64,000 nucleotides of DNA from Cyathus striatus (taxonomy: Eukaryota > Basidiomycota > Agaricomycetes > Agaricales > Nidulariaceae): contig JAOVFP010000004.1 of NCBI GenBank assembly GCA_025738555.1, positions 4,712,001-4,776,000 of the forward strand, in the 5' to 3' direction. Under the pieces are notes generated by a model. It saw only the letters and a list, made by a program, of their open reading frames with translations, was not told the DNA's origin and ran no database searches. Shown here piece after piece: positions 9,760 through 21,944 of this stretch. Position numbers and translations under genes: made by a program. Position 1 is the first letter of the stretch; the number at the start of each line of letters is the position of its first letter.

Positions 9760-12700
9760 ATGCAATCTCCTCCTGAGAAACCTCCCGAAAAAAATGGCCG
9801 TAAACCAACAGACGCAAAATCTAGAAGAGTGCAATGGCTGGATGACCATTCCGGCGGGAGATCACCTCAAAGCCCAACACATCTACTAGACGAATACGGT
9901 CTCGATGTATGTTATTCTGTGGCTCTCAAACATTCACTTTCTTAACTGCTTTTATACTTTATAGTTACACGCCTTCGAGCGCCTGACACACGCGTTAGAG
10001 CGACATCGCAGAGCGGCTCCACTTGGACAGATCCACTACTACCCTCCCCAATCATCTGCCTCACCCTCAGGCCAAGAAGACGAAGACGACGAAAGCCCAC
10101 CCCTCGAAGCACTCCTAGGCACAGAAACACCCTACGTCTCCTCCTCCGCAGCGTCCAGCGCAAGCTCTGTGGACAGACACGTCCCATTACCAACACACAA
10201 CGTCCCAGACAACTACATCGATCCCCACGAAAAGGCGGGACTTCCAGGGACAAGCGATCTACGCACTTTTGCGCGCAACAAGGCTGCTAAACTCGTTCAA
10301 GCGCATGCACATCTTCGGAATAGGAAGGAAGGCACGAGATCAGGTGGACGGATATCTGATACCGGTACGCACGGCAGATTCGCCTCAGAGGGGGACGGTA
10401 ATCGGGATGTAGAAAGGCACGCTGGAGAGCCTCTTCGAGGCGGGCGTGGATTGTTATCTGCGCTGTTAGACCTCTACGAGCAGCCTGGTACTCCGACTTC
10501 AGGGTATACATCAGGTTACACATCTATTCTTTCATCGGGCTCTGCGACACCCAATCTTAACTCCCCAGGAGCATCGGATTCATCACGAGAAAGTGCGCAT
10601 ATTCTTATTTTTCCTTGAGAGTACACTAACTGGTATCCAAACAGAACGGAAGGAGAAACAGAAACCGCATCCCTCGAAACCTCACATTCCTTTACCAGGG
10701 AGAATCTCGCGACCTGTACAAGCCAAAACTTCAGGTGGCGTGGTTGGAGCTCTGATTGCCAGCACAGGCAATCTCTCAGGATGGGGTGCCCCCGCTCCCA
10801 GTACCCTACAACCCGATCTCAAACGACCAGGTTATCGACTGACCAGGTACGTATAACCTGCCTACTGATTTCCTCTTGCGTGATGGTAATCTATTGATCC
10901 TGCAGATACACACTGGATCAAGTCCCAACACTGAACGAACCACGAACCGCAATGCTAAGACGTGCATCAGACACTGCAATAGCGACTCTATTCCCAAACG
11001 AAGCCGAAGCAAACTCTATATCGCCTCCTCCAAGTCCAACACTAACACCGATATCTTATCCCACCAACTGGCCGGAAATGATCAAAGACCTTCCTGGGTC
11101 GTTTCGTAAAAGCTGGATTCCCATCCCTTCGCCGACGTTGGGGATTAGGAATGAGAAGCCGCCCAGGGAAGGCGGTGATAGGAAGAGGAAACTTAAAAAG
11201 CGAAAGAGAATCAAGTCGGAGATATACGTGTGTTCTTCGTCGTTAAAATCTGAACTGGTGTTTAGGTATTCACTCCCATTTTTAGATCACACAGCATGTG
11301 GCGAAGATTATTCTGAGGGAGGAGTTTCTCCTTAAGCTCACCCGTGCCATGATGATGTTTGGTGGTCCGCCTCATCGGCTTCCTGCACAGCTGCAGTCTG
11401 CGGCGCGAGTATTGGATATAGAGCTCAACATTTTCTATTTGCCGGATATTGCGTTGCTTAGTTTTGATGACAGTTCGACTGGGACCAGTCACATTAAAAT
11501 GATACGACAAGGGAGTTCTTTGGATCTGGGGAAGCTGGATGATGCGTACCAGCTGTACTGGAAGGTGCATTTTATAGTTCACAATATGACAATGCATTCT
11601 GAGAAACGGAATAGGTTATCCACGACAAACTCTCGGTATCGGATGCCTCTATCCAGCTGGACGACCTCATGCGGAAGAAGCCCATGTACAACTGGTGGCA
11701 ATCAATGTTCATGGGCGGCATGTGCTCCACTGCAATATGCACCGTCAGCTTCTCAGGAAGTTTTATCGATGCATTAATATGTTTTCCCCTCGGAGCACTC
11801 CTCGTAGCCATTCAGATTCTCAGCGCGAGGAATGTGTTGTATTCCTACGTATTTGAGTGGGTGTCTAATGATTGATAGATTTCCTGGTGCTAACTAGGTA
11901 TGTAGAGTTACAATAACGACGCTGTTTAGCTTCATCGCCGCTGCTCTTGCAGCCACGCATCGGTTCTGTTACTCCGCCATCGCGTCCAGTTCCGTTGTTT
12001 TGATCCTTCCCGTAAGTATGGGCGACACGTATCAATAGACTTAACTGAACTCTGGTAATAGGGATTTCTCGTCCTAACCGGATCCCTGGAACTTATGTCC
12101 CGCCATATCGTCTCTGGATCCGTGCGCATATGCTACGCAGTGGTGTACGCTCTATTTCTAGGATTCGGATTCACAATTGGAGCACAGATGTACGAGTTAT
12201 TCACGAGTAGCAAGGTATACGGTGCGGAGAACTATGATTGTTCTATGACCCATGATCCCTTTGGTGGGTGGTATCAACGTACGCCCAGTAAGATGTGGGG
12301 TAAGTGCTGGCCAAGCTCTTTGGGCACTCATGTTCTAACGCATTTGATAGCTTTCCTAACTGTTCCCATGTTCTCAACGTTCTTGAGTATGAAGAATCAA
12401 GCTCCCTATAACCGAAAGGAACTGGTAAGTTGCCTATCTTTCTGTTTTTCTGCGATTCTCAACTCTCGCAGTTCATGTTGATAAGCATCGCCTGTATCGG
12501 ATGGGTAACGAACTACTTTTCTGGAACCCGGTTCGTCAACCAGAGCGATATAACCGCTGCAGTTGGGTAGGCGATTTCTAAGCTCATCCCACTTTCCCAC
12601 TGACGCAGTTGTAGTGCTTTTGCTGTAGGCCTAGTATCAAATCTCTGCTCGCGATTCTTTTCCGGGAATGCATTCGTAATCATGGTACGTACCGCCACTT

Positions 12701-12960
12701 TCTTCCTAGACGCCATACTAAGAATGTCTCAGATAACGGGCATCCTATTCCAACTTCCCTCAGGATTAGGCACAGGAGGCCTACTGAGCTATGCAAGTGA
12801 ACAAACAGGCGGTTCATCCGACTCCTATATATCCGGCTTCCGGGCGGCGCTCAAACTCGTCTCGGTGGCTATCGGTCTTGCTATTGGCCTTGGACTATCC
12901 TTGTCCCTTACTCATCCCATTCAGAGTAAGAGGAGGGAAGCGGGAATCTTCAGCTTGTAA
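9760..12960 (+). CDS. Prm10/ThrE-family (DUF1212) multi-pass membrane protein, 880 aa, 12 exons
   Basis: Fungal relative of yeast Prm10 (pheromone-regulated membrane protein 10). The family shares the ThrE fold with bacterial threonine exporters; the fungal substrate is not established. Exons: 9760-9906, 9965-10592, 10645-10846, 10906-11227, 11286-11564, 11615-11860, 11898-12011, 12062-12299, 12351-12424, 12472-12566, 12615-12684, 12733-12960, summing to 881 codons with stop. Residues 1 to about 430 are hydrophilic, Ser/Pro-rich and presumably cytosolic. From about 433 comes the conserved soluble ThrE part with TRAMMMFGGPPHRLPAQLQ and the YWKVIHDKLSV stretch, then about ten hydrophobic segments. 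The conserved LFQLPSGLGTGGLLSY motif sits close to the C-terminus. A basic KRKLKKRKR patch precedes the ThrE domain. Family call strong; transport role inferred. Confidence 0.9.
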
Positions 12961-13056
12961 CTTCTTGGATATACTTATACCTCATTAACATCTACGTATC
13001 TCTGGACATCTCATATAACATAGCCGGCGCAGCGCGTCGTGAATAGACGACACCAT

Positions 13057-13150
13057 AGAAGATATCAATAAATACAGTTCATTTCGGTCATCATTATACA
13101 TTAAATATTCATATATTCAATCAAATACAGTAGAATTGAGCTCGGACCAT
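13057..13150. repeat. Direct repeat, left copy: duplicated phospholipase D 3' end
   Basis: About 94 bp that align with 14379-14480, which is the 3' end of the phospholipase D gene (last coding bases plus 3' UTR, read on the - strand). Both copies start AGAAGATATCAATAAATAC, share TACATTAAATATTCATA, and end TTGAGCTCGGACCAT. The copy retains a few codons of the PLD tail but no functional gene. It abuts the 5' end of the orphan gene. Confidence 0.8.
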
Positions 13151-13201
13151 CGCGAAGCAGGGGCAGAATTGAAATACCAACATACACCTTCACCTAACCT
13201 G

Positions 13202-14143
13202 ATGTGCGACCTCTCTACTGCGCTCGATAGTATCGTTTTATATGATCCCGGCCTTTTGTCATTTATTACGAAAAATGGGCCTGCAGTGTGGCCCCCAGGA
13301 CGCTCGCATGATATGTTCCACTTACCCGATATTATTCCAGAAAAGCCGATTCCATTAGGTTCTCTACCTCAAGTTGATGCAGAAGACAGCTATGGAAAAG
13401 TCATCCTCCGTGTATATAAAAGTTTTGTTCAATCTCCCAAAGATCACTTCCACGGCCTCATCGGCATCTTCCAACAATGGTTTATCCACAACTCAAAACG
13501 TAGATATCATACGGGCAACATTCCACCATTGCATATTGGCGGCATAAAACATTCGCTAGATGCATTGCTCGGTTTTGGATATCGCGCAACAACATACCTT
13601 GCTGTGATAGACGAAGATTCAAGGAGTGACCTTGGACCCGGAAGGAAAAGATATAAAGCGATGAACGTCCGCGCGCGCGAATATCTCTGTATTTACGATT
13701 GGGCAGTATTAGTCGCGCTCGCGTATGATAAGCTGGAGTATAATATCGATAAGAAGCTAAATGATGGTCGTTTTATGGTTTGTCCCCTCCCTGCATATGT
13801 TACAACATCACTCACATATTATCACACAAATTAGTCGACAATTCTCTACCCTGATCATGAATATGAGAACGTGATATTTGTAACCGCATACTTCTCTCGA
13901 CAAGCATTGGAAGGTCTTACAGAGGATCTACCGAGACTATATCCTGAAGGAATGGAATTCACTCGTACCACTGTCCCATTTCCTGATCGTCAAGATAATG
14001 ACCTTACACAATGTGCCATCCTTCGCACGATGTGGACAATTCTGCAGAAAGGTGGAGATGACCTTGACACTGCCCCCCAGCAAAGATGGGAACACAAGAG
14101 CAGAAAGTCTAACCAGTCTGACCAACCCGAAACACTAGAGTAG
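13202..14143 (+). CDS. Orphan protein of unknown function, about 294 aa, 2 exons
   Basis: I do not recognise this family. Exon 1 is 13202-13777 and exon 2 is 13835-14143. The 57-bp intron (GTTTGT...TTAG) removes an in-frame TAG, and coding resumes with STILYPDHEYE. The frame is open upstream to 13043 but the first ATG is 13202. The gene lies right against a duplication breakpoint (13150), so its true 5' end may be missing or altered. Visible features: no signal peptide or membrane segment, a soluble mixed alpha/beta composition, an aromatic-rich YLCIYDWAVLVALAYDKLEY helix, and a charged Ser/Gln-rich tail. A broken copy of the same last exon lies at 1-314, so this is a multi-copy family. Conservation of intron site and motifs between the copies supports a real gene. 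Confidence 0.65.
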
Positions 14144-14378
14144 GACTTGTATCCCGTAGGTAATTAGATGGCGTGTACGTTGTTTGTAATCTCCTTTTCG
14201 AAATTCAGCTTGGACGTCCAGGAGAATTGGCTCAACAAGTTACTGAGTACATCTGGGCATGGCCTCACCTCAGGTATATTAAGATGGTAACAGATGGTAT
14301 TGCTTTGCGCTATCTTTACTTTTCTTTCTTTCTTTCTTTCTTTCTTGCGGAGCTTAGAGGCTTCAGTGAAGAAACCTG

Positions 14379-14480
14379 AGAAGATATCAATAAATACATA
14401 GTTCACTGCAGTCATCAATTGTACATTAAATATTCATAGATCAGATATAGATAGGAAGCGTAGGATTGAGCTCGGACCAT
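14379..14480. repeat. Direct repeat, right copy: 3' end of the phospholipase D gene in place
   Basis: The original location of the sequence duplicated at 13057-13150. It spans the PLD stop codon (14441-14443) and about 60 bp of 3' UTR. Together the two copies bracket the orphan gene (13151-14378). Confidence 0.8.
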
Positions 14481-17400
14481 TCAGGTCCACTAACGAAAGC
14501 CTTATCTTCAATAAGAAAGTCCTAGCGCGACATCAGTACCACAACCAAAACAACCCACAACTCGGACTCACTAAAGGACATTCCACAAGAGCACCTTTAA
14601 CCTGACCCAAGCGGTCTTTAACACGCTCAAGAGAGATACCAGGGACAACATGCCCCGTCTTCACCTTCGGCACATACGCCTACCAACCCATCAGCCCGCA
14701 TCACCCAAACGCAAAAAAAGAAAACTCACGCTATAAGCATCCCAATTCCTAACAACATTACTCGGCACAGGCTTGAATATCTCCGAAAAGATCTCCCGGT
14801 TCTTATGCGCCGTCTCCCTCCAGATAACTTGCATCCGCTCCGAAATGGGGTCAGCGACAATCTCATCTTGACGCTCGCGCATCTCGTCGCGGTTGGTGTG
14901 AGGCGCGGGGCGCATGAACGTGGTGACTTCGGGGTTGCCGTCTTTGCATATTTGCGGGGGGATCAGGCCAAGATGTTCTGCACGGAATATTAGTGGATGG
15001 GGGGGAGGAGACAGGGAAGAACGTACCGCGGAATAGCTTCCGGCGCAGCGATGCAGCAAAGCGGGAGACTTGGTACGGTTTCCCATCCATCGTGCTGTCA
15101 ATCATATCGCCATCTTCCACAACGAGCGCAATCTCCGAATCACCATCTCCCTAAACCACCATAAGCCACTAAAAACATCCACGACAAAAACAAAAACACA
15201 CACCTTCTGGCTCCGATCATTAATATTCGCAGAACCCATAATAACCTTCCGATCATCCACAATCATAAGCTTCGAGTGGATATACAGCAATTCCGAGATA
15301 TAACTACACCCCACCCATCAGCACGCAAAACTCCAAGACAAACAAAAGAAAAACACACCAATCCAACTCTTCAACCGGACTCCCCAACCACTTCTCCTGC
15401 GCCAAAGTCGTCCTATCATCCAACATATGCTGCGCAACATTATCCGCCACGTCCTCATCGCTCCTAATCGCCTTTGCCCCATCTTCAAACCTCCGAATGA
15501 CCTCATCGGCCTCCTCATGCGACTGAGGGATAGGCACAGTCTCTGTCTTCGCGGGTGTCTTATCGCTCTGCACCATAGTCTCCGTGGTCGCTTGCGGAAT
15601 ACTGATGGTGACCTCCTTTTGCGACGTCAGCTCGTCGCCATCCACCCAGCGCGCTGCGAGCGCCACTTGCGCCTGGTGGAACTTTACGCCTGTTTTTTCT
15701 TCGATCTTGCTTATGAAGGTCGCTTTTTAATATTTCAGCAAACATGTAAATACGGGAGAAGGAAATGGACTCACAAAGCGGCGCATTAATCCTATCATAC
15801 GACCGTAAATGATAAAACCTAATAAAGTCCAACCTAAACCCTCCGCATCAGCATCTCCCTCCCCAGCACATCAAATAAAAAAAACGCACGGCTCAAACCC
15901 AGCCTTCCTAATCTCCTCATAAATACTGCTCCCACCACGATTAATGCTCCGGTACTGCGCAGCCATAATCGTCTTCAACGATCCCTCAGCCTTCACGTCC
16001 CCGGCGAACCCAGGGACTTCAGGGATCGTAACGATAACTTGGAACTTTTGCCCTTCAGTGGCGGCGCGCACTATGCGCTCCACTAGCGCTTTGCCTATCT
16101 GGTTTTTGACTACGTCGTTATCTCTTGTTGATGTTATACTACGGGGAAGGGGTTAGATGGGTTGGGAGAGGGAGGGAAGGTCTTACAAGAATTGGTTCTC
16201 TGAGGAACGCGTTCAGGTTCAGCAACGTACAACACCCAAAACGAAAAGAACATACCAATATAAATAAAATGCTCCGCCTCCCTAATCAGCTGAATATCTA
16301 CAAAAAACCCCATCAATCTCCTATCATACCTCCCCAGAAAAGAAAACATACACGCATTCTGAATACTATGCTCCGTCAACACACCATGCGACCAATCCGA
16401 CACGCTACGGACAACCTGCACACGACAGCTCCCAGGGTGCGGTTTCGGATAGTTTCGTTCGTCTTCGCCGTCGTTATCGTTCAAGCCGAGACCGCCGAGC
16501 CAGCGTTCTTTGTATTTATGCCCACGCTTGCGCCATTCTTCTCTGTGTGGGTGGCCTGGATGGGAGGTGAGTGTGATGTATGGAAAGGAAGGGGGGGGAT
16601 GCAAGAATGGAAAGGGAGCGGGACATACGGACTACAGCTTCATTTGGCGCGTTGTTGTCTTCTACGTTGTGTGGGAGTGCGAGCCATTCGTAACGCCTAT
16701 ATGACAGTAACGTGAAGTGAAGGAAATGAAAGTTAGAAAGTAAGCGTTGCGCAACAAGTGAAGATAAATGCAGAAGTAACGCAATGCGAAGGTAAAGTAT
16801 GGATTAGGAGAGGTAAAGCAAGAGCAAAACGCAAAGCAAAGGCAAATGTAACCCAAACGAAGCAGAATCAGCTCAGCCCCCACAACACCATTAATAACAA
16901 CACTTACACGTCTTCTCGATACTACACCGTAAAGCCTCGTCAGATGGGGGTAATTAACAACACCAAAAATGAAAAAGGCTCACCTTGCGTTTCTTAATCT
17001 CATTCCACCGTTCCACAAAGTGCTGTACAACATCAAGCACAGAAGGACCCACAAACGTCATATGCACCTACAAAGCAAGTTTTATCAGTTGTTGTTCCTT
17101 ACTCCTAGCCCCTCCCCAAATAAAAAAAAGAAAACTCACGTCATGCCAAGGCATCCGTCCAGTCTCCAAAATCGAAAGCGTATTACTAGCATAATCAAAC
17201 ACATTCTTAAAATCCATAACCCGGGCATTATTATAATCCTGTCCAGGGAACAGCGTCCTCGCGAAATCCGTAGGATGGACATCGGCGAGAGGGTGCGTGT
17301 TGGTGTCCCATCGTCCGAAACAGAGATCCAGACCGCCGATTGCGCAGTAGTGGTTGTCTACGATTACTACTTTTTCGTGGTGGGACCAGAATTGGACGCT

Positions 17401-18267
17401 GTCTATTAGGGAGGGGGGTTAGATGGGGTTTAGGAGGGGGAAGGGGGGGGGGACCTTTGGCTCCGATATGATCTGGGTGGCGCATGCATGATATGTTCGG
17501 GTGTAGAGCGTCTAGAATCCTCTGTTTTCGCTCGTGTGACCTTACGTTCGACAAGTATGAAAGGAAAAAGAACGTACCTTGGTATGTTTAGAACTCATAC
17601 TCATCGTCTGGGTAACCTACACACCCAATCCATCAGCGCTCAGCGCACACTCCTTTACCCAAAATAAACACATACCTCCTTATAAACAATAACATGAATT
17701 TTAACACCCTGCTCTGCCTTTCTTTTCAAAATCCTATCGAGCCTCCATTCAGGGAAATGAGCAGGCGGGCGGCGGAGGTACAGTTCAGGCGTGAGCCACC
17801 AGTCCTACCATCATACGTCAGTTTCCAGTACCGAGAATAGGAAGGAGACAAACCAGGATGAATATAGCCTCTTTCGCATTCTCCAGCATTTCAGAGAGCG
17901 CCCACATGTAGTCGTGTCCGTCGATATGCCTTTTTCATCATAAGTTAAACAGAACGAAAGGGGAAGGAGGAGAACGCACCATTTAACAGTATTCCCGCCC
18001 CGCTCAGCAGCGAAACTATCGAACCTGTGCTCGGAGTTGATTTTAGCCCGCAGTTCGTCTGCTTCTATTTCGTGCGGCTCATCATGACGCCCTGTTTATT
18101 ATGTTAGTGGATTGTGAAGAGAAGGAAAGGGAGGGGACATACGGTTGGGATTGATAATCCCTAACAAACATTTGAGCAAGAGATATGGGCGAGGAGAGGA
18201 GGGACGTACCAATTGCCTCATCACGGGCGTGCTTTACGCCTTTCCTGATTGAACTCAAGAAATCCAT
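14441..18267 (-). CDS. Phospholipase D (short Spo14/PLD1-like form), 839 aa, 22 exons
   Basis: Hydrolyses phosphatidylcholine to phosphatidic acid and choline in membrane traffic and signalling. Exons, 5' to 3' on the - strand: 18267-18210, 18160-18143, 18091-17980, 17929-17854, 17804-17676, 17616-17578, 17521-17455, 17402-17140, 17067-16984, 16921-16908, 16696-16629, 16555-16352, 16297-16256, 16199-16187, 16138-15890, 15833-15775, 15722-15359, 15303-15204, 15150-15027, 14977-14730, 14679-14572, 14521-14441; these give 840 codons with stop. Both catalytic HxKxxxxD motifs are present: HHEKVVIVD near residue 173 and [10 protein letters not shown] near 628, the latter followed by GSANINDRS. The C-terminus ends LNPTLPIYI as in other PLDs. 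There is no PX or PH domain before the first catalytic half, unlike yeast Spo14. Exons of 18, 14 and 13 bp are required to keep the conserved frame. Confidence 0.94.
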
Positions 18268-19616
18268 GTTCTGAGAGGGTTGTTAAGGGGCTCAAGATAA
18301 GTAAGTCTGCTAGGAGGTTCAATTCAACTCTTGTTCAACAGGAATAACGTAGGAGGAGTACTTACCTGAGTATAAATGTTCTGGGTGATCGTTACTCGTC
18401 GTAAATCGAAGGGAGGGGGGGAAGAAAGGATATATAAAAGAAAGCCAGGCCAGATAAGTATCTAGACCGCGATGGATGGCGATGAGCGATGTGGGGGCAC
18501 GGTTCGGTTGCTATAAACAGAATAATCACCGATCCTCGGAAGGATGCTAACGTACCTACGGTCCCTCCGTTTGTCCGTGCATTATGAATCCTCTGCCTTT
18601 TGCTTTTCTACGGAATGCTGAGTATCTTGAACTGCTAACGACCAGTGCAGAAATAGTACACCAGAGTATATCATATCACATCCTGAAATAGCACCGTTGA
18701 ATTGAAGAACATGCTTGGAGAAGCGCCAGGAAGGATGAAGCGCCCAGAGAAGTTGCCGCCTTGTGTGCCTTCTGCCGAAGGTCCGAGAGTCTTGTCCGCA
18801 GTCCGAGTTTGCCTCGTGGATGTTTTGTCCAAAAATAGTGTAAGAAGGGTAGAAGGATATGACGTTGGGGTCTACATAGGGGTTCCTATAAACAACGATA
18901 TGGTAGACATTAAGCAACTTAGCTGGCTCAGTTGGATGTTGCCAAACGGGAACCGCAACTTGGACCTTACATAAGTATAGATATATCGCCATTCTTTGAT
19001 CTGGTTAAACTTTTCCAAAAAGCTGCCAGTGCTAAGCTTATTTTACGAATATCATCGAATCCTCTGGATCCTCTGCTTAGCGCTTTTCTCTTGCCTCTGA
19101 CATCCTCTGACTCACTCTCCTCAATTACTCCTTAATGCACATATTCACTACAGTCTATGTCTGGCACTGTCCACGCCTACATTCCACCTTATTCTTATCT
19201 ACCCTCCCGAGAATCTGAACCACCCATACCGCAAACCCCAGCTCTTCTGAGGCTCTAGTGTACCTCATTCCGAATGGTCTTGAGACGACTCTACTCTGCT
19301 GCTCTTCGACTCTGACAGCCTATGGATCACCACGACACTTACAGAGCAGTGTGAACTAAATTACACCAATACTTACCCTGTCTGCCCCATATCGACTCTC
19401 CACGCACTTCAACCCAACTTGAACCTCTCTACCTTGTTCTCCTTAGTACGAGTTATCTTCTCCTAACTCTCAGCTATTCATACTATCCCATCACTACCAC
19501 TCTCAAGGCCCATCACCTCTCTACTGCTCCGCCCAATATTCCCACTAATTATCAACTCCGCAACACGAACTCGTCAAACATTTCATCACTCCTGAACAAT
19601 ACAACATATCTATCGA
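18268..19616. other. Intergenic, upstream of phospholipase D
   Basis: Holds the PLD 5' region. An open frame on the - strand (18992-18582) has no recognised motif. The rest is C/T-rich on the + strand and unassigned up to the tRNA-like array. Confidence 0.45.
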
Positions 19617-19702
19617 TCAAGTATGGTGTAATGGCTAACACTATCACCTCACACACAAAGGCAGCACATGTGATAGGTCGGGGTTCGATTCCCCATACTT
19701 GA
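19617..19702 (+). tRNA. tRNA-like copy 1 (86 nt, enlarged anticodon region), possibly intron-bearing tRNA-Glu relic
   Basis: The acceptor stem TCAAGTA/TACTTGA is a perfect 7-bp pair, and the T arm CGGGGTTCGATTCCCC is canonical. The anticodon arm has a strong CTATCAC/GTGATAG stem enclosing about 20 nt, larger than a 7-nt loop, which could reflect an intron. The usual CTC anticodon is not clear here. Transcription by Pol III is plausible because both internal boxes are intact. Whether it makes a usable tRNA is uncertain. Confidence 0.4.
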
Positions 19703-19887
19703 ATGGCTTCGCAGAACAAGCTTCATATAATTTGTTTTTTCAGCTACAGTGGACATTCCGGCTCATGCAAAGGAAACTCGCTCAATTTTTCCTAAAGCTT
19801 AGGGAATAAATCTTACTAATATATGAATTTCAACAGACGTGCCAAAGTTTCTGGTCAAAATAAAGAACATCTTCATTTCGTAGTAAG

Positions 19888-19958
19888 TCGAGTATAGTGT
19901 AATGGCAAACATTATCGCCTCTCGCGCGGTAAGTCGGGGTTCTATTCCCCATATTCGA
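19888..19958 (+). tRNA. tRNA-Glu(CUC)-like, 71 nt
   Basis: The best-preserved unit of the array. Acceptor stem TCGAGTA/TATTCGA pairs over 7 bp with one G-T. Anticodon stem ATCGC/GCGGT encloses the 7-nt loop CTCTCGC with T33 and anticodon CTC (Glu). Weak points are a three-pair D stem, a mismatch at the base of the T stem, and TTCTATT in place of the invariant TTCGATT T loop. The last change damages the B box, so this copy is probably a pseudogene or weakly expressed. Confidence 0.45.
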
Positions 19959-21944
19959 ATGCTGCGTGTAACTTGATAGTATACCAATTATACCTTTTTT
20001 GGCTATAGTAGTAACCATTTAATTGAGTAAACGCTCTAGCTAGGAACAGACATTCACCCCACCAGCCAGGAGGGTAATGCATGAAACTTGGTTTTGTAAA
20101 GTTGAAGGTTGTGCTATGCTGGCAACATTTTCGGGTATATTTAATTATGTTGGAACCTACTTAAGTCTACACCATAAATATCACTGGCATACACATGATT
20201 CGAAGTTACTCAAAATCCTGGTCAAATCAAAGAACTTGTCGTCACAAAGTGAGTCGAGTGTGGCATAACGCGTAATGGTCGTTTCTCAGATAGCTCGGAG
20301 ATCGATTCCCCGTACTCGAGTCAACTAAAAGAATATGCATGTCTTTTATATCTTTTTTGGATGTAGTAGTAAATGTTGAGTAAACACTCTCTAGTAGGAA
20401 CAGAGTTTTTAAAAGTTGAAGAATGTGCTGAACTAGTAGTTATTCAGCATTTTTAATTATGTTGGATAGTACTGGGACTGTCCCACGCACGATTCGAAGT
20501 TATTCCTGATCAAAATAGAGAAAAACATCGTTTCGTAGTAAGTTGAGTGTGGTGTAACCATTGGGCAATTTCTCAGGAAATTTTTCATTTTCCTTAAGGT
20601 ATATGCGATAAATCTCACTGGTGTATGCGAGCTTCAACAGACATGTCGTCTTGTAGTAAGTTAAGTATCGCGATCGCTCGAGGTTCCGATTCCCTGTACT
20701 CGATTCTCAAACTATAGCAACATTTTATTTAGCTGCTACATAGTATTATACGCTCTATCTTACGGTGCTGCGCTGACAACTTGTTCAACTTTACTTTGTA
20801 TATATATATATACCTCCCAGAACCCTGCCTGAACCACAATAAACGCTTATATTTAATTACTTCGGAACCTACATGATAAATCTTATACGAGCTTCAAGAA
20901 ATCTCTCGATGTAGCTCCTGGTCAAAACAAAGAAAAAATCGTCTCGTAGTAAGTCGAGTGTAGCGTAACGCGTAACGGTCGCTTCTCATATAACTTGGGG
21001 AATTTGACTTTTAGTCGAACCATATTAAGATTTTTTTTTGTTACTACATAGATGATAATACTAGTAGTAGTATAGCTGCCGAGCGCAACTCAAGCGCAAC
21101 TTGTCCAAAAATGATACTGATAAGGCTGTGGCCCCGAATTGAACAACAGCATATGTCGAGCCTATACGATACAACCCACTGGCATATGCATGAAACACGA
21201 GTGCTTGAGCTTCAGTCTGTGATTTCGAAGTCGCTCCTGATCAAAATAATGAACACGCCCGTCTCATAGTAAGTCGAGTATAGCGTAACAGCTAACTTGA
21301 ACGTTCAAGTGATAGTGCAATAGCTCGGGGTTCGAATCCCAATTCTCGAACAACTTAAGCTCTATGGTTCGATGTCAGCTTTTTTATAGCTCTGAAAATT
21401 TGAAGATTGTACGGCAATGGAAACTTGTACAACATTTTTAATTACGTCGCAACCTTTATATGATGAATTTAATTGGCGTACACATGATTTCAAGTCGCTC
21501 CTGGTCAAATCAAAGAAAACATCGTCTTGTAGAAAGTCGAGTGTGGCGTAACGCGTAATGGGTTACCTCTCGGTTGGCTTGGATTTCGAGTCTCCATAAT
21601 CGAATATGTTCTATGACTCAGAATAATTTTTAGCAACTAAGTACATAGTAACGTATATTTCTAGTTCAATTGGCATTGGACAACTTCTTCCAAGTTTATA
21701 TATATATAAAACGATCGAAAGATACCGGCCCCGAACCACAATAAATACATGTACTATACTTATATTCAAGTATGTTGAATCTGCGTGATAAATCTTACGC
21801 GGAGCATCAATGCATCAAGGAATGTCTCGATGTCGCTGCTGGTCAAAATAAAGAACATATTAATCCCATAGTAAGTCAAGTGTGGCGTAATGGATAACAT
21901 TGTTGCCTCTCATATAGCTCGGGGTTTGAGGCCTCATACCCGAC

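Larger units (their letters stand above)
19617..21944 (+). repeat. Tandem array of about nine tRNA-Glu-like units
   Basis: Nine copies of a tRNA-like sequence begin at about 19617, 19888, 20254, 20543, 20661, 20954, 21274, 21537 and 21876, mostly 260-370 bp apart. Each is preceded by a conserved flank of the type CTGGTCAAAATAAAGAACAT then TCGTAGTAAG, so the repeat unit is larger than the tRNA. The common scheme is TCGAGTRTGGYGTAAYGGYTAAC (A box), a variable middle, then CGGGGTTCGATTCCCC (B box) and TACTCGA, which closes a 7-bp acceptor stem. Copies differ in the middle (66-86 nt where complete), and some have lost one arm. The pattern indicates local tandem multiplication of a tRNA-Glu(CUC)-type gene with decay of most copies. 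Confidence 0.75.

Noticed and set aside
9409..9849. 146-codon - strand frame before the Prm10-like gene
   Set aside because: Overlaps the confident start of the Prm10-like gene antisense and shows no conserved feature.
13136..13201. TTG start for the orphan gene at 13136
   Set aside because: Non-ATG starts are not expected here, and the upstream part runs into the duplicated PLD tail. The first in-frame ATG is 13202.
18582..18992. 136-codon open frame on the - strand upstream of PLD
   Set aside because: All three - strand frames look equally protein-like and none carries a recognisable motif, so it is left unassigned.
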